From Synergistaceae bacterium (lineage in GTDB: Bacteria > Synergistota > Synergistia > Synergistales > Synergistaceae), in assembly GCA_031289775.1 (NCBI GenBank), contig JAITOY010000066.1, positions 1-46,455 on the forward strand: DNA of 46,455 bases. Reading direction: 5' to 3'. How positions within the stretch are numbered: position 1 is the stretch's first letter; every line of letters starts with the position of its first letter. The notes beneath the pieces were generated by a model, which was not told where the DNA came from, made no database searches, and worked only from the letters and a program-made list of their open reading frames with translations. This document shows, in pieces, positions 33,114 to 41,278 of this stretch. Made by a program: the position numbers and the translations under genes.

Positions 33114-34571
33114 TTAAACCCGCGCCTTTGTTTTCCCGACGCGGCGAATCGTCTCGGTCGTTGAGAAGCCCTCGACAAGCGGCAGTATCGCGACTTCGTC
33201 AACGAACTCGCGCCCGGGCAGTTCATCGGCCTTGTAGTCGCTGCCCTTGGCGAGGACATTGGGCCGCAGCTTGGACAGGAGTTCCGCCGGCGTGTCCTCG
33301 TCGAACACAACGACGAGGTCGACCGCGCGCAGGGCCGCGAGCAGACGCGCGCGCACATCCTCGCCGTTGACCGGCCGGTCGTTCCCCTTCAAGGCTCTGA
33401 CGGAGCGATCGCTGTTCAGGCCGACGATCAGGCAGTCTCCAAGCAATCTCGCCCGCTCGAGGCTGTCGACGTGTCCCGCGTGCAAAATGTCGAAACATCC
33501 ATTTGTGAATATGACCCTTCTGCCCTTCGCCCTCCACTCCTGACAGAGGCTCGCGGCGGATTCGCGCCCGACAACGCGCTTGCCCGGCGCGTCGAGCAGA
33601 TCCGATGCGGTGATCGGGTACGTCCCGGATCTCGTCACAACGATCTGCGCCGCCTCGTTCGCGAAACGCGCCGCTTCGTCGATGGAGAACCCGACTCCGA
33701 AGGAGGCCGCGAGGCAGGCGATTACGGTGTCCCCCGCGCCACTGACGTCATATACCTCAATGGGGCGGGCGTCGATGTGCGTTGCGCCTTTTTTGCCGAT
33801 GAGGGTCATGCCACGCGACGAGCGAGTCACGAGCAGCCAATCAAGAGCGGCGCGCCTTCGCGCGTCCTTGCCGGCCTGTTCGACGGCTTCGTCCTCGTTG
33901 GCGACGGCGGCGCCATGCGCGGCTGAAAGCTCCGCCAGGTTCGGCGTGGCTATGGTTGCGCCGCGATATTTCCGCCAGTTGTTGCCGCGAGGGTCGATGA
34001 ACACCGGGACATTTTTCAAACGCGCCGCTGCGATCACGTCCTCGCAGATGCGGGGTGTGCAGAAGCCGAGGCCGTAGTCCGACAGGATCACTGCGTTGAG
34101 CGAGCCGTCATCGAGCAGCTCCTTCAGCCACGAGAGCGCTTCATCGGCCTCGCGTTTGTCCGGAGGGGCGAGGATTTCGTGGTCGAAGCGGGCCACCTGT
34201 TGCTCCCCGCAGATAAGCCGCGTTTTCGTCAGAGTGGGACTGTCGCGCTCGAAGAGCATTGCCGCGATCCCGTTCCTTTCGAGGTGACTCCTGACGCGGG
34301 AGGCTTCCGCGTCTCTTCCGATGACTCCAGCCAGGTATACCCGGCAGCCCATCCCCCTCAGATTCATAGCGACGTTGCCGGCGCCCCCGAGGTTGTCCTT
34401 CTCTCTGTCGCAGAGAACTACCGGTATAGGCGCCTCACGCGAGACGCGCGATGTAGACCCCATGAGGTAGCGATCCAGCACGATGTCGCCCAACAGCGCA
34501 ACGCTGGCCTCGGCCATTCGTCCTGTGTGAAGAAAATCAAATGGAGTGTGAGTTATTTCCCCTCTCTTCAT
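33114..34571 (-). CDS. hldE: Bifunctional heptose-7-phosphate kinase/heptose-1-phosphate adenylyltransferase
   Basis: 485 residues, fused as in E. coli. The ribokinase-like kinase domain (about 20-330) has GDIVLDRYLMGSTSRVSREA, CRVYLAGVIGRD and the catalytic YDVSGAGDTVIACLA. The nucleotidyltransferase domain (about 350-480) has FTNGCFDILHAGHVDSLERA, LIVGLNSDRSVRALKG and VEGFSTTETIRRV. It makes ADP-glycero-manno-heptose for the LPS inner core. ATG 34571 or ATG 34517 (AGGA close upstream) may be the start. It leads a hldE-GT9-ELM1 operon. Confidence 0.95.
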   Translation of the reverse strand: MKRGEITHTPFDFLHTGRMAEASVALLGDIVLDRYLMGSTSRVSREAPIPVVLCDREKDNLGGAGNVAMNLRGMGCRVYLAGVIGRDAEASRVRSHLERNGIAAMLFERDSPTLTKTRLICGEQQVARFDHEILAPPDKREADEALSWLKELLDDGSLNAVILSDYGLGFCTPRICEDVIAAARLKNVPVFIDPRGNNWRKYRGATIATPNLAELSAAHGAAVANEDEAVEQAGKDARRRAALDWLLVTRSSRGMTLIGKKGATHIDARPIEVYDVSGAGDTVIACLAASFGVGFSIDEAARFANEAAQIVVTRSGTYPITASDLLDAPGKRVVGRESAASLCQEWRAKGRRVIFTNGCFDILHAGHVDSLERARLLGDCLIVGLNSDRSVRALKGNDRPVNGEDVRARLLAALRAVDLVVVFDEDTPAELLSKLRPNVLAKGSDYKADELPGREFVDEVAILPLVEGFSTTETIRRVGKTKARV

Positions 34572-34682
34572 CGTTCGAGTTTACCGCTCCATCCAAATCC
34601 TGACAAGTGTTCGCGCGAATCGATCGTCGCAACGTAAAGAAACGGAAAAAACCTATTGCCATTCGCTTATATTCCGTCTCCC

Positions 34683-34712
34683 TTGACTTCCCACCGCTAA
34701 AGGCGATAGGAT
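34683..34712 (+). promoter_or_regulatory. Promoter before the HIT-kdsB pair
   Basis: TTGACT at 34683-34688 and TAGGAT at 34707-34712 are 18 bases apart. The expected start near 34719 gives a short leader to the GTG at 34747. It faces away from hldE. Confidence 0.4.
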
Positions 34713-34746
34713 TATACGTCCGGATGACGGAATGGGGGAGTGCGTC

Positions 34747-35181
34747 GTGGTTTTTGAGCTTTTGCCCGCTCTTGCGGAGAAGACATTCATAACGGATCTC
34801 AGGTTCTGCAATGTGAGGCTTGAGGACAACCGGCTATATCCGTGGATTTTCCTCATCCCGAGATGTGAGAACGCGCTGAATGTTACACTTCTCTCAGTGG
34901 ACGACGGGTTGCAGTTGATGCGCGAAATTGTTCTGGCCGGGCGCGCTTTGGCGTGGCTTTTTCCGCACGGCCAAGTCAACGTCGCGATGATCGGGAACAA
35001 AACGCCGCAGCTCCACGTCCACGTCATCTGCCGTCGCGAGGGAGATCCGGACTGGCCGGGCGTCGTCTGGGACGGGCATTGCGAGCCTTATGGTGAGACT
35101 GCGCGCGCGGAGGCGGCGGGGAAAATTCGTCTCGCGATTGAAGCGGAAATGACAAAACCAGAGTACAATCAAAATCAATAA
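34747..35181 (+). CDS. HIT-domain protein
   Basis: 144 residues. The catalytic motif is QLHVHVI, the histidine-triad form with Gln in the first position, followed by REGDPDWPGVVWDG, which marks a common bacterial HIT subgroup. Such enzymes hydrolyse or transfer nucleotide-phosphate bonds; the substrate is unknown. I prefer the GTG at 34747 because GGGGGAG lies six bases upstream and family members begin FEL-P-L. ATG 34732 is the alternative. kdsB starts 26 bases later. Confidence 0.85.
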   Translation: MVFELLPALAEKTFITDLRFCNVRLEDNRLYPWIFLIPRCENALNVTLLSVDDGLQLMREIVLAGRALAWLFPHGQVNVAMIGNKTPQLHVHVICRREGDPDWPGVVWDGHCEPYGETARAEAAGKIRLAIEAEMTKPEYNQNQ

Positions 35182-35207
35182 TAGCAAAAATCAAAGGGGA
35201 TAAAAAT

Positions 35208-35984
35208 TTGACGAGAGTGATCACATTCATCCCTGTCCATATGAACTCGGCGCGGCTGCCTGGCAAGACGCTCTTGGACATTAACGGGAAGAGCATCCTC
35301 CAGCGCGTGTATGAGAACGTGCGTTGGGCGATAGACGGGGAGGTCGTCATCGCGTCTCCGGACGAAGAGATAATCGACGTCTGCCGCACGTTCGGCGGGC
35401 GCGCGGTTTTGACGGCCCAAGGGCTGCCGAGCGGGACGGACGCCATCGCGGACGCCCTTCGTAACATAGACGCGGATGGGAAGGATTACGACATAGCCGT
35501 GGATTTTCAAGGAGACGGCGTCAACGTCGACCCCCGCGTCAACCTTCCGCTGATAGAGATGGTTCGGCGCACCGGCTGCGACATGGCGACATGTTGTATG
35601 ACCTTCAAGTCCGAGCGCGACGTTCTCGACCCAAACATGGTCAAGATTGTGATGGGGCTTAGGCCCGGGGAGACGGAGGCGCGCGCGCTCTACTTCACTC
35701 GCGCCGCCGCCCCATACATAAGAGACCCGGAGCGCTCAGGGCTCAACAAGGATTATTATCACCACATCGGGATTTACGTGTTCAGGACTGACGCGCTGCG
35801 TAGAGTCGTTTCGCTGCCGGAGGGAGTGCTGGAGGCGAGGGAGAAGCTCGAGCAGCTTCGTATGCTCGAGAACGGGATGACGATTCGCGCGAAGCTCATC
35901 GACCGCCTGAAGCTCGTCGACGAGGCGCCAGCCGACATAAACACTCCGGAGGAGTATGAAGTCGCGAAGAGGTGGATCTTTTGA
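35208..35984 (+). CDS. kdsB: 3-deoxy-manno-octulosonate cytidylyltransferase
   Basis: Activates KDO as CMP-KDO for LPS. 258 residues from TTG 35208 with AGGGGA upstream. FIPVHMNSARLPGKTL is the nucleotide-binding start, followed by LPSGTDAIADAL, KIVMGLRPG, ALYFTRAAAPYIRDPE, HHIGIYVFRTDALR, REKLEQLRMLENGM and NTPEEYEVAKR, all in the KdsB order. The usual QGDEP is QGDGV here and SARLPGK lacks the usual upstream pattern, so an allied sugar acid such as 8-amino-KDO is possible. Confidence 0.87.
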   Translation: MTRVITFIPVHMNSARLPGKTLLDINGKSILQRVYENVRWAIDGEVVIASPDEEIIDVCRTFGGRAVLTAQGLPSGTDAIADALRNIDADGKDYDIAVDFQGDGVNVDPRVNLPLIEMVRRTGCDMATCCMTFKSERDVLDPNMVKIVMGLRPGETEARALYFTRAAAPYIRDPERSGLNKDYYHHIGIYVFRTDALRRVVSLPEGVLEAREKLEQLRMLENGMTIRAKLIDRLKLVDEAPADINTPEEYEVAKRWIF

Positions 35985-36032
35985 TTTTTGTCAAGCAGCA
36001 ATTTCTAAAATCGATGCTTATTTCCCCAGCCG

Positions 36033-37946
36033 TCAGCGCAGACCGAGGTGTTTGCGGAAGAAATTCTCCATCTCGCGGTAGAAGTCGAAGCGATTCTCCT
36101 CGTTTCGGAACCCGTGTCCCTCGTTCTCCTTTAGCATGTAGACGACCTCGCGGCCGGATTTTCTCACTGCCTCCACTATCTGATCCGACTCTGATTTCTT
36201 AACGCGCGGGTCGTTGGCGCCGTGCGCTATGAAGAGCGGGATCTTTATCCTGTCGATGTGGAATATTGGCGATATTTCCTCCAGAAGCTCCTTGTCCGCG
36301 ACAGGGTCGCCGATCATTTCGTACTCCCTTGCGAGAAGGGGCCTCCAGTATGGAGGAAAGCTCTCGTACATCGTGAAAATATTCGATATGCCAACATAGT
36401 CGACGGCGCAGGCGTAAAGATCCGGCGTGAACGTCGCTCCGGCGAGGGCCGCGTAACCCCCGTAGCTGCCGCCGTAAATGGCTATCCTGTTTTTGTCCGC
36501 TATGCCGAGCCCGGTCAGATATTCCACTCCGTCGGTTATGTCGTTTTGCATGTCCCTGCCCCACTGTTTGAAGCCGGCCTGCCAGAAGACCTTTCCATAT
36601 CCGGTCGAGCCCCTGAAGTTAGGCTGAAGCACAGCCGCGCCCCTGTTTGCCAGGAATTGAACCTCCGGGTCGTACCCCCATGTATCGCGGCTCGAAGGTC
36701 CGCCGTGCGGGATGACGACGAGCGGGACGTCCAGCGAGGCCGCGTTGGGGAGCGTCAGGTACGCATGTATCGTGAGTCCGTCGCGTGCCTTGTACTTGAT
36801 CGGCATCATGGAGGCGAGCTGCTTTTCCTTCAGCCATGGGGCCCTGTCCGCGAGTTTATCCAGCTTCTCCGTCTCGCGGTCGTAGAGGTAATACGCGCCG
36901 AGTGACCTGTCACTGAACGTCGCGAATATGACCCTCTTTTCTTCGTCGTCCATGCCGACGACCGCGAGCTCCCAACCCGGGAACATGGCCTCGATGGCGT
37001 CCTGGAGCTTTTTTCGGTCATCGTCGAAGAAGTGGTAGTGAGATTTGTCCGTTGTGTACGCGACGCCTGTGATGACCTTGCGTTTTTTAGACGACAGCAG
37101 ATTTTCGACGTCAACCTCGGGATTGTCGTAGATCAGGCGGATCGTCTCGCCCTTCTCAGGGTCGTATTCATATATGGCGGCTTTGTCGCTCGCGATGTTG
37201 GAGGCGACGTAGAGGTTTTTGTTGTCAAAGCTGAAAAAGAGAGGGTCGAATATGTCCTTGAAATCCGTCCTGACCAGAGTTTTAAACGGCTCGGACTCCG
37301 AGGCGCGATAGAGTATGTTCGTGTCGGTTCCGATCGCCTGATACGCGACCCGGAGCTGGCCGTCGTGGTCTGTGAGCCACCCAAGAATATCGCCAGGGTT
37401 GCGCTCGACGAGCTCCAGCTCCCCAGTCTCGACGTCTGCCCTGTAGACATCGAATACCTCCGGGTTGTCCCTGTTCATGGAGATAAGCATGTGGCGAGGG
37501 TTCTCCTCCAGATCGTCAACCAAACGGGATTTGACTCCAGAGAAGGGGGTCAGCTCCAGAATCTCGCCTCCGGTTATCATGGCCATAAAAATATGGAAGT
37601 TTTCATCCCCGCCGAGATCCTGGCTGAAGATGATTCGTTTTTCCCCTTTCCAGAAAAAATCCCCTATATCGCGCTCTGTAGAGGAGGAGATCCTGCGCTC
37701 CTCACCGCTTTCAATGTCGCGGACGTAGATGTTCAAACGGTTCTCCCACGGCTTCAGATACGCCAGATTTTTTCCGTCCGGCGATATCCTGTATCTGGCG
37801 CTTTCCGGGTTGCGGAAGAAGTCCTCCATGGGGATAAGCGGAGGGGCGTCCGAGGCCGCGACGATTCCTACAGCCGCCGGGCAAAAGGGCAGACAGAGAG
37901 AAAGTAAAATGGACATTGCTGTTGAGAGACGCGTAAATTTTTTCAA
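36033..37946 (-). CDS. Secreted S9-family (prolyl oligopeptidase-like) peptidase
   Basis: 637 residues. A Sec signal peptide (KKFTRLSTAMSILLSLCLPF) precedes a seven-bladed beta-propeller (about 50-370) and an alpha/beta hydrolase domain. The triad is Ser in YGGSYGGYAAL, Asp in HGANDPRVKK and His in ENEGHGFRNEEN. The TTG at 37946 is the likely start because AGGAGG lies exactly seven bases upstream and the product then begins MKKF. The in-frame ATG at 37967 has no ribosome-binding site and carries that AGGAGG inside its first codons. It probably degrades peptides in the periplasm. Confidence 0.9.
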   Translation of the reverse strand: MKKFTRLSTAMSILLSLCLPFCPAAVGIVAASDAPPLIPMEDFFRNPESARYRISPDGKNLAYLKPWENRLNIYVRDIESGEERRISSSTERDIGDFFWKGEKRIIFSQDLGGDENFHIFMAMITGGEILELTPFSGVKSRLVDDLEENPRHMLISMNRDNPEVFDVYRADVETGELELVERNPGDILGWLTDHDGQLRVAYQAIGTDTNILYRASESEPFKTLVRTDFKDIFDPLFFSFDNKNLYVASNIASDKAAIYEYDPEKGETIRLIYDNPEVDVENLLSSKKRKVITGVAYTTDKSHYHFFDDDRKKLQDAIEAMFPGWELAVVGMDDEEKRVIFATFSDRSLGAYYLYDRETEKLDKLADRAPWLKEKQLASMMPIKYKARDGLTIHAYLTLPNAASLDVPLVVIPHGGPSSRDTWGYDPEVQFLANRGAAVLQPNFRGSTGYGKVFWQAGFKQWGRDMQNDITDGVEYLTGLGIADKNRIAIYGGSYGGYAALAGATFTPDLYACAVDYVGISNIFTMYESFPPYWRPLLAREYEMIGDPVADKELLEEISPIFHIDRIKIPLFIAHGANDPRVKKSESDQIVEAVRKSGREVVYMLKENEGHGFRNEENRFDFYREMENFFRKHLGLR

Positions 37947-38017
37947 GGTTTTTCCTCCTCGCGACATTTTTATCGGCTTAATTATCCCACGATGGGCGCC
38001 AAAATGTCCACTCGCTT

Positions 38018-38051
38018 CGCCGCAGACGGCGAATTCGCCTTATTTGCGGCG
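38018..38051. other. Nested hairpin upstream of cbiB
   Basis: CGCCGCA (38018-38024) pairs perfectly with TGCGGCG (38045-38051). Inside is the 12-base palindrome GGCGAATTCGCC (38028-38039). It lies between divergent genes (S9 peptidase and cbiB), so a terminator role is not obvious. No cobalamin riboswitch box is visible in this gap. A small CCTTG/CAAGG hairpin follows at 38093-38105. Confidence 0.4.
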
Positions 38052-38136
38052 ATTGATGTGTTCAAAAGCGCGACTCTGTGTTAATCTGTATGCCTTGTCT
38101 CAAGGTTTTCCTTAAACTAACTCGGAGGGGATCGAT

Positions 38137-39075
38137 TTGTTTATTTTCGCCATCGTAATAGCGCTTCTCCTGGACTTTGTCCTTGGGGATCCGGCGTGGA
38201 TATGGCATCCTGTGCGTCTCCTCGGGCACGTCATTGGGGTGGCCGAGATAGTATGCCGCAGGTTACCCATAAGCGCCAGGGCACAAGGCGGGATCTTTTT
38301 GCTGCTGAACATTGCGGTTTTTATAATACCCCTCTCCCTGCTTTTTGTTGTCACGTCTTTTTCAAAACCGCTTCTCACAGCCATCGAGGGGGCGGCGATC
38401 TACTTCGCGCTCGGTGGAACGTGCCTGGCTCGCGAAGTTGGCGGCGTCGCGCGCGCGCTTTTTCAGCATGGCCCGGGGGAGGCGCGCGCGCGCCTGCGGA
38501 TGCTCGTCAGCAGAGACGTCGATGGAATGGGCGAGGAGGAGATAGCCTCGTCCGCCATAGAGACCCTGGCGGAGAACTTCAGCGACTCGGCCTGCGCGAC
38601 GTTGTTTTACGCAGCCCTTGGGGGGCCGATCCTCGCGTGGATTCACAGGGTCGCGAACACGCTTGACGCGATGGTCGGCTACAAGACGGAGGAGTACGTG
38701 GATTTCGGCTGGGCGTCGGCGAAGTTCGACGACATAGTGAACTTTCTCCCGGCTCGTATATCGGCGCTTTTTATAGCTCTCGTCGCCCCGCTTGTAGGGG
38801 GCAGCGTGCGAAGCGTCCTCGAAAGAGCTGGCAAAGACGGCGGCGCGCTCGCGAGCCCAAATTCAGGGTACCCGATCGCGGCTTTCGCCGACGCCCTCGG
38901 CGTCAAGCTCTGCGGCCCTACGTCTTACTTAGGGGAGCTGAAAGATAAGCCATTTATAGGTGAAGGGCCGCGTCCGGACGTCATGGATCTCATGAACGCG
39001 CTTTCAATTTACTGGAACGCTTACGCGCTTGCCGGTCTTTTCTCGATAGTCCTCGGGAGCGTCATCTTCCCATGA
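38137..39075 (+). CDS. cbiB: Adenosylcobinamide-phosphate synthase
   Basis: Integral membrane enzyme that joins aminopropanol phosphate to adenosylcobyric acid. 312 residues from TTG 38137 with CGGAGGGG upstream. ALLLDFVLGDPAWIWHPVRL is the signature start, followed by ETLAENFSDSACATLFYAAL, and NTLDAMVGYKTEEYVDFGWA. About five hydrophobic segments. Its stop overlaps the next gene (ATGA), so CbiB and the decarboxylase that supplies its aminopropanol phosphate are coupled. Confidence 0.93.
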   Translation: MFIFAIVIALLLDFVLGDPAWIWHPVRLLGHVIGVAEIVCRRLPISARAQGGIFLLLNIAVFIIPLSLLFVVTSFSKPLLTAIEGAAIYFALGGTCLAREVGGVARALFQHGPGEARARLRMLVSRDVDGMGEEEIASSAIETLAENFSDSACATLFYAALGGPILAWIHRVANTLDAMVGYKTEEYVDFGWASAKFDDIVNFLPARISALFIALVAPLVGGSVRSVLERAGKDGGALASPNSGYPIAAFADALGVKLCGPTSYLGELKDKPFIGEGPRPDVMDLMNALSIYWNAYALAGLFSIVLGSVIFP

Positions 39076-40118
39076 GCGCGCATGGAGGCAACATCTACGA
39101 CTTTGCCGCGCCAGACGAAATTGTCGATTTTTCCAGCAATATAAACCCATATGGGCCGCCGGCGTGTGGCATGGACGCCGCGAAGGCCGCGCTCGGGCTG
39201 ATATCGCGATATACGGATGCAGGCCAGACGGCTATAAAAAACGTCTTCTCCAACTGGCTTGAAGTCGACCCGGATAGGTTCGTTTTCGGCAACGGGGCGA
39301 GCGAGCTTATCTCAGCGGTAATAGCGGCTCTGAGACCGTCCCGTCTCGTCACGGTCGCGCCCACGTTCGCTGATTACGCAAAAAGCGCCCGCCGTCTTGA
39401 TGTACCCGTGGCTGAGATCGGGACGCACGCAGTAGACGGTTTCGCGTTTCCACTGAGCGAAATAGAGGAGACGCTTTCGGGGGGGGATCTTTTTATAGCG
39501 TGCCAGCCGAACAACCCTACCGGCAGGGCTTGGACGGAGGGCGAGCTGCGCGCCTTGTCAGCCGTATGCGCCTCTAGGGGAGGATGGCTCATGGTGGACG
39601 AGTGTTTCATGAACCTGACGCATCCTCGCGCTTTTTCCTGTCTGAGCCTCACAGACGAGCGGGCGCTGGTTCTCAGGGCCATAACTAAGGAATTCTCGGC
39701 GCCCGGGTTGCGCGTCGGTTTTGTTATATCCGAACCGGGGACGGCACTCCAGATAAGGGACGCCATCCAGTCGTGGCCGCTTAACTGTGTGGGCGAGGCG
39801 TTCGCTATTGCCTGCGCGTCGAACCCGGAGCCGTTCCTCTCCGACTCGGCGAAAAAAATTTCCGTCGAGAGGGCGAGGCTCACGAAAGGCCTAAAGATCC
39901 TCGGATATCGTCCATATCCGGCCGCGGCGAACTTCATATTGGCGCAGAGCGCCAAGCGGCCAGCGAGTCTGTTATACGAGAGGTTGCACGGCAAAAAAAT
40001 ACTCATTCGCAGGTGCGCGAATTTTTCTGGGTTGGACGACTGGCACTTTCGGATAGCCGTCCACGACACGGCCGACAACGACGCCTTTCTCTGCGCGCTC
40101 GCGTCAATAATGGACTGA
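39072..40118 (+). CDS. cobD: L-threonine-O-3-phosphate decarboxylase (CobD/CobC-like)
   Basis: PLP enzyme of the histidinol-phosphate aminotransferase fold, 348 residues. AHGGNIYDFA and VDFSSNINPYGPP are the CobD-type start. FIACQPNNPTGRAW binds the cofactor, and the PLP lysine is in RAITKEFSAPGLRVGF. It makes (R)-1-amino-2-propanol phosphate for the CbiB step. A histidinol-phosphate aminotransferase is unlikely because of the start motif and the cbiB overlap. The other cobalamin genes are not in this window. Confidence 0.9.
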   Translation: MSAHGGNIYDFAAPDEIVDFSSNINPYGPPACGMDAAKAALGLISRYTDAGQTAIKNVFSNWLEVDPDRFVFGNGASELISAVIAALRPSRLVTVAPTFADYAKSARRLDVPVAEIGTHAVDGFAFPLSEIEETLSGGDLFIACQPNNPTGRAWTEGELRALSAVCASRGGWLMVDECFMNLTHPRAFSCLSLTDERALVLRAITKEFSAPGLRVGFVISEPGTALQIRDAIQSWPLNCVGEAFAIACASNPEPFLSDSAKKISVERARLTKGLKILGYRPYPAAANFILAQSAKRPASLLYERLHGKKILIRRCANFSGLDDWHFRIAVHDTADNDAFLCALASIMD

Positions 40119-40129
40119 GTCGCGCAAAC

Positions 40130-41008
40130 TCACTTGTACACCTTCAGACGTCCGCCCTCCAGCCAACCCTCCCCGCCGTTGTTCTCAACGTAGTACCAGA
40201 TTGTGCCGTCATCGTCTCGGGTTTCCTTCGTCACGAATACGACGGCGTTTTTCGCCATCCTGATCGCGCCCTGGGCGTCTTTGTGCGGAGACTTCCTGCA
40301 GATGGCTCTCGCGCTAGTGATAACTCCGCCGTATCTGATGTCATATACGCGGACGTAGCGCTCTTGCTTTTTTGTCGCGGCGTAACGCGCCGTCACAGGG
40401 CGGCTCTTGGCCTTCATCGTATTGACGTGCGCTCTATCGAGCGGCGCGGCTGCGTACTGTGTCGGCCGTCTCTCGACGCGAACCGGCTCGGAATGCTGCC
40501 GTTCTGTTTTCACACGTTCAGCCAGCCTTGTCTGTAAGGCACTAATCTCATTCTGGTCGGGGAATCCATATTTTCCGGTGTAGAAGTAATTCAGGCCGGT
40601 CGCCGATCCGACACCGACGCAGAGTAAGAACAGGAGCGCGCTTAAAAATCTTCCAAGCGTGGGGAGCGAACGGGATCTTTTCCTGCTCATCGTTGCGAAG
40701 GCGAGATCGAGCGTCTCCCTCGAATAATGCGGCGACTGCGGAATGATCGGGGCCGGAGGCGGCTCTGGGGGAAAATGCGTGTCCAGGCCTTCGTCATACG
40801 CAAGGCGTTTGACCGGGTTTCCCAGGCAGTCGTAGGACTCGTTTATGTCATCGAGCACGTTTTGCCTGAGCGCGTTGCTGTCGCGCGAATCGCCGTAGTC
40901 CGCGCCATTTACGATTTTCAGACTAAAGCGGTACGCTTTTTCCACCTCTTCCGGCGACGCCATTCTTTTGATTCCTAAAATGAAATAATAATCCTTGATG
41001 TTGTTCAT
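40130..41008 (-). CDS. J-like domain membrane protein with SH3-like C-terminus
   Basis: 292 residues from ATG 41008, set by GGGAGGG eight bases upstream. Residues 4-75 resemble a J domain (IKDYYFILGIKRMASPEEVE, then DINESYDCLGNPVKRLAYDE), but the HPD motif that stimulates Hsp70 is missing. A proline-rich stretch follows, then one transmembrane helix at about 120-142 and a basic linker. The C-terminal 70 residues (VRVYDIRYGGVITSARAICR to WLEGGRLKVYK) look like an extracytoplasmic SH3-like domain. It may link the cell wall to the cytoplasm. No known name. Confidence 0.72.
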   Translation of the reverse strand: MNNIKDYYFILGIKRMASPEEVEKAYRFSLKIVNGADYGDSRDSNALRQNVLDDINESYDCLGNPVKRLAYDEGLDTHFPPEPPPAPIIPQSPHYSRETLDLAFATMSRKRSRSLPTLGRFLSALLFLLCVGVGSATGLNYFYTGKYGFPDQNEISALQTRLAERVKTERQHSEPVRVERRPTQYAAAPLDRAHVNTMKAKSRPVTARYAATKKQERYVRVYDIRYGGVITSARAICRKSPHKDAQGAIRMAKNAVVFVTKETRDDDGTIWYYVENNGGEGWLEGGRLKVYK

Positions 41009-41278
41009 CTTCAGCCCTCCCGTCTCACTGTCCAATCTTTAGAGATGCGTCCCTGACGGCGCGGGCGCCCTTCACCCTTCAGGCCTCTTACAATAAATCA
41101 GCGTTTTCTGAGATATCGGCGCCTGTGCGCGATATAATGGTACCGTCGTGAATTGTGGGGAAACAGGGCTATTTATGAGGTATTTTTTGTGAAATAGGCT
41201 TAATGTTTTTCATGTGAAAAGGCAACGGCGTGAAGACAGTATAAAAGCGCATGTTTTGAATGAAACGAACCGAAAATA
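41009..41278. other. Intergenic region with orphan promoter-like and dyad elements
   Basis: 270 bases without a gene. On the plus strand TATAAT at about 41136-41141 has no gene behind it. GGGCTATTT and AAATAGGCTT flank a T-rich loop (41167-41201). The palindrome-like TTTTCATGTGAAAA lies at 41207-41220. On the minus strand this is the upstream region of the J-like protein, whose promoter is not clear. Confidence 0.35.

Noticed and set aside
37968-38136. Possible cobalamin riboswitch before cbiB
   Set aside because: None of the conserved B12-box blocks is present; only simple hairpins were found.
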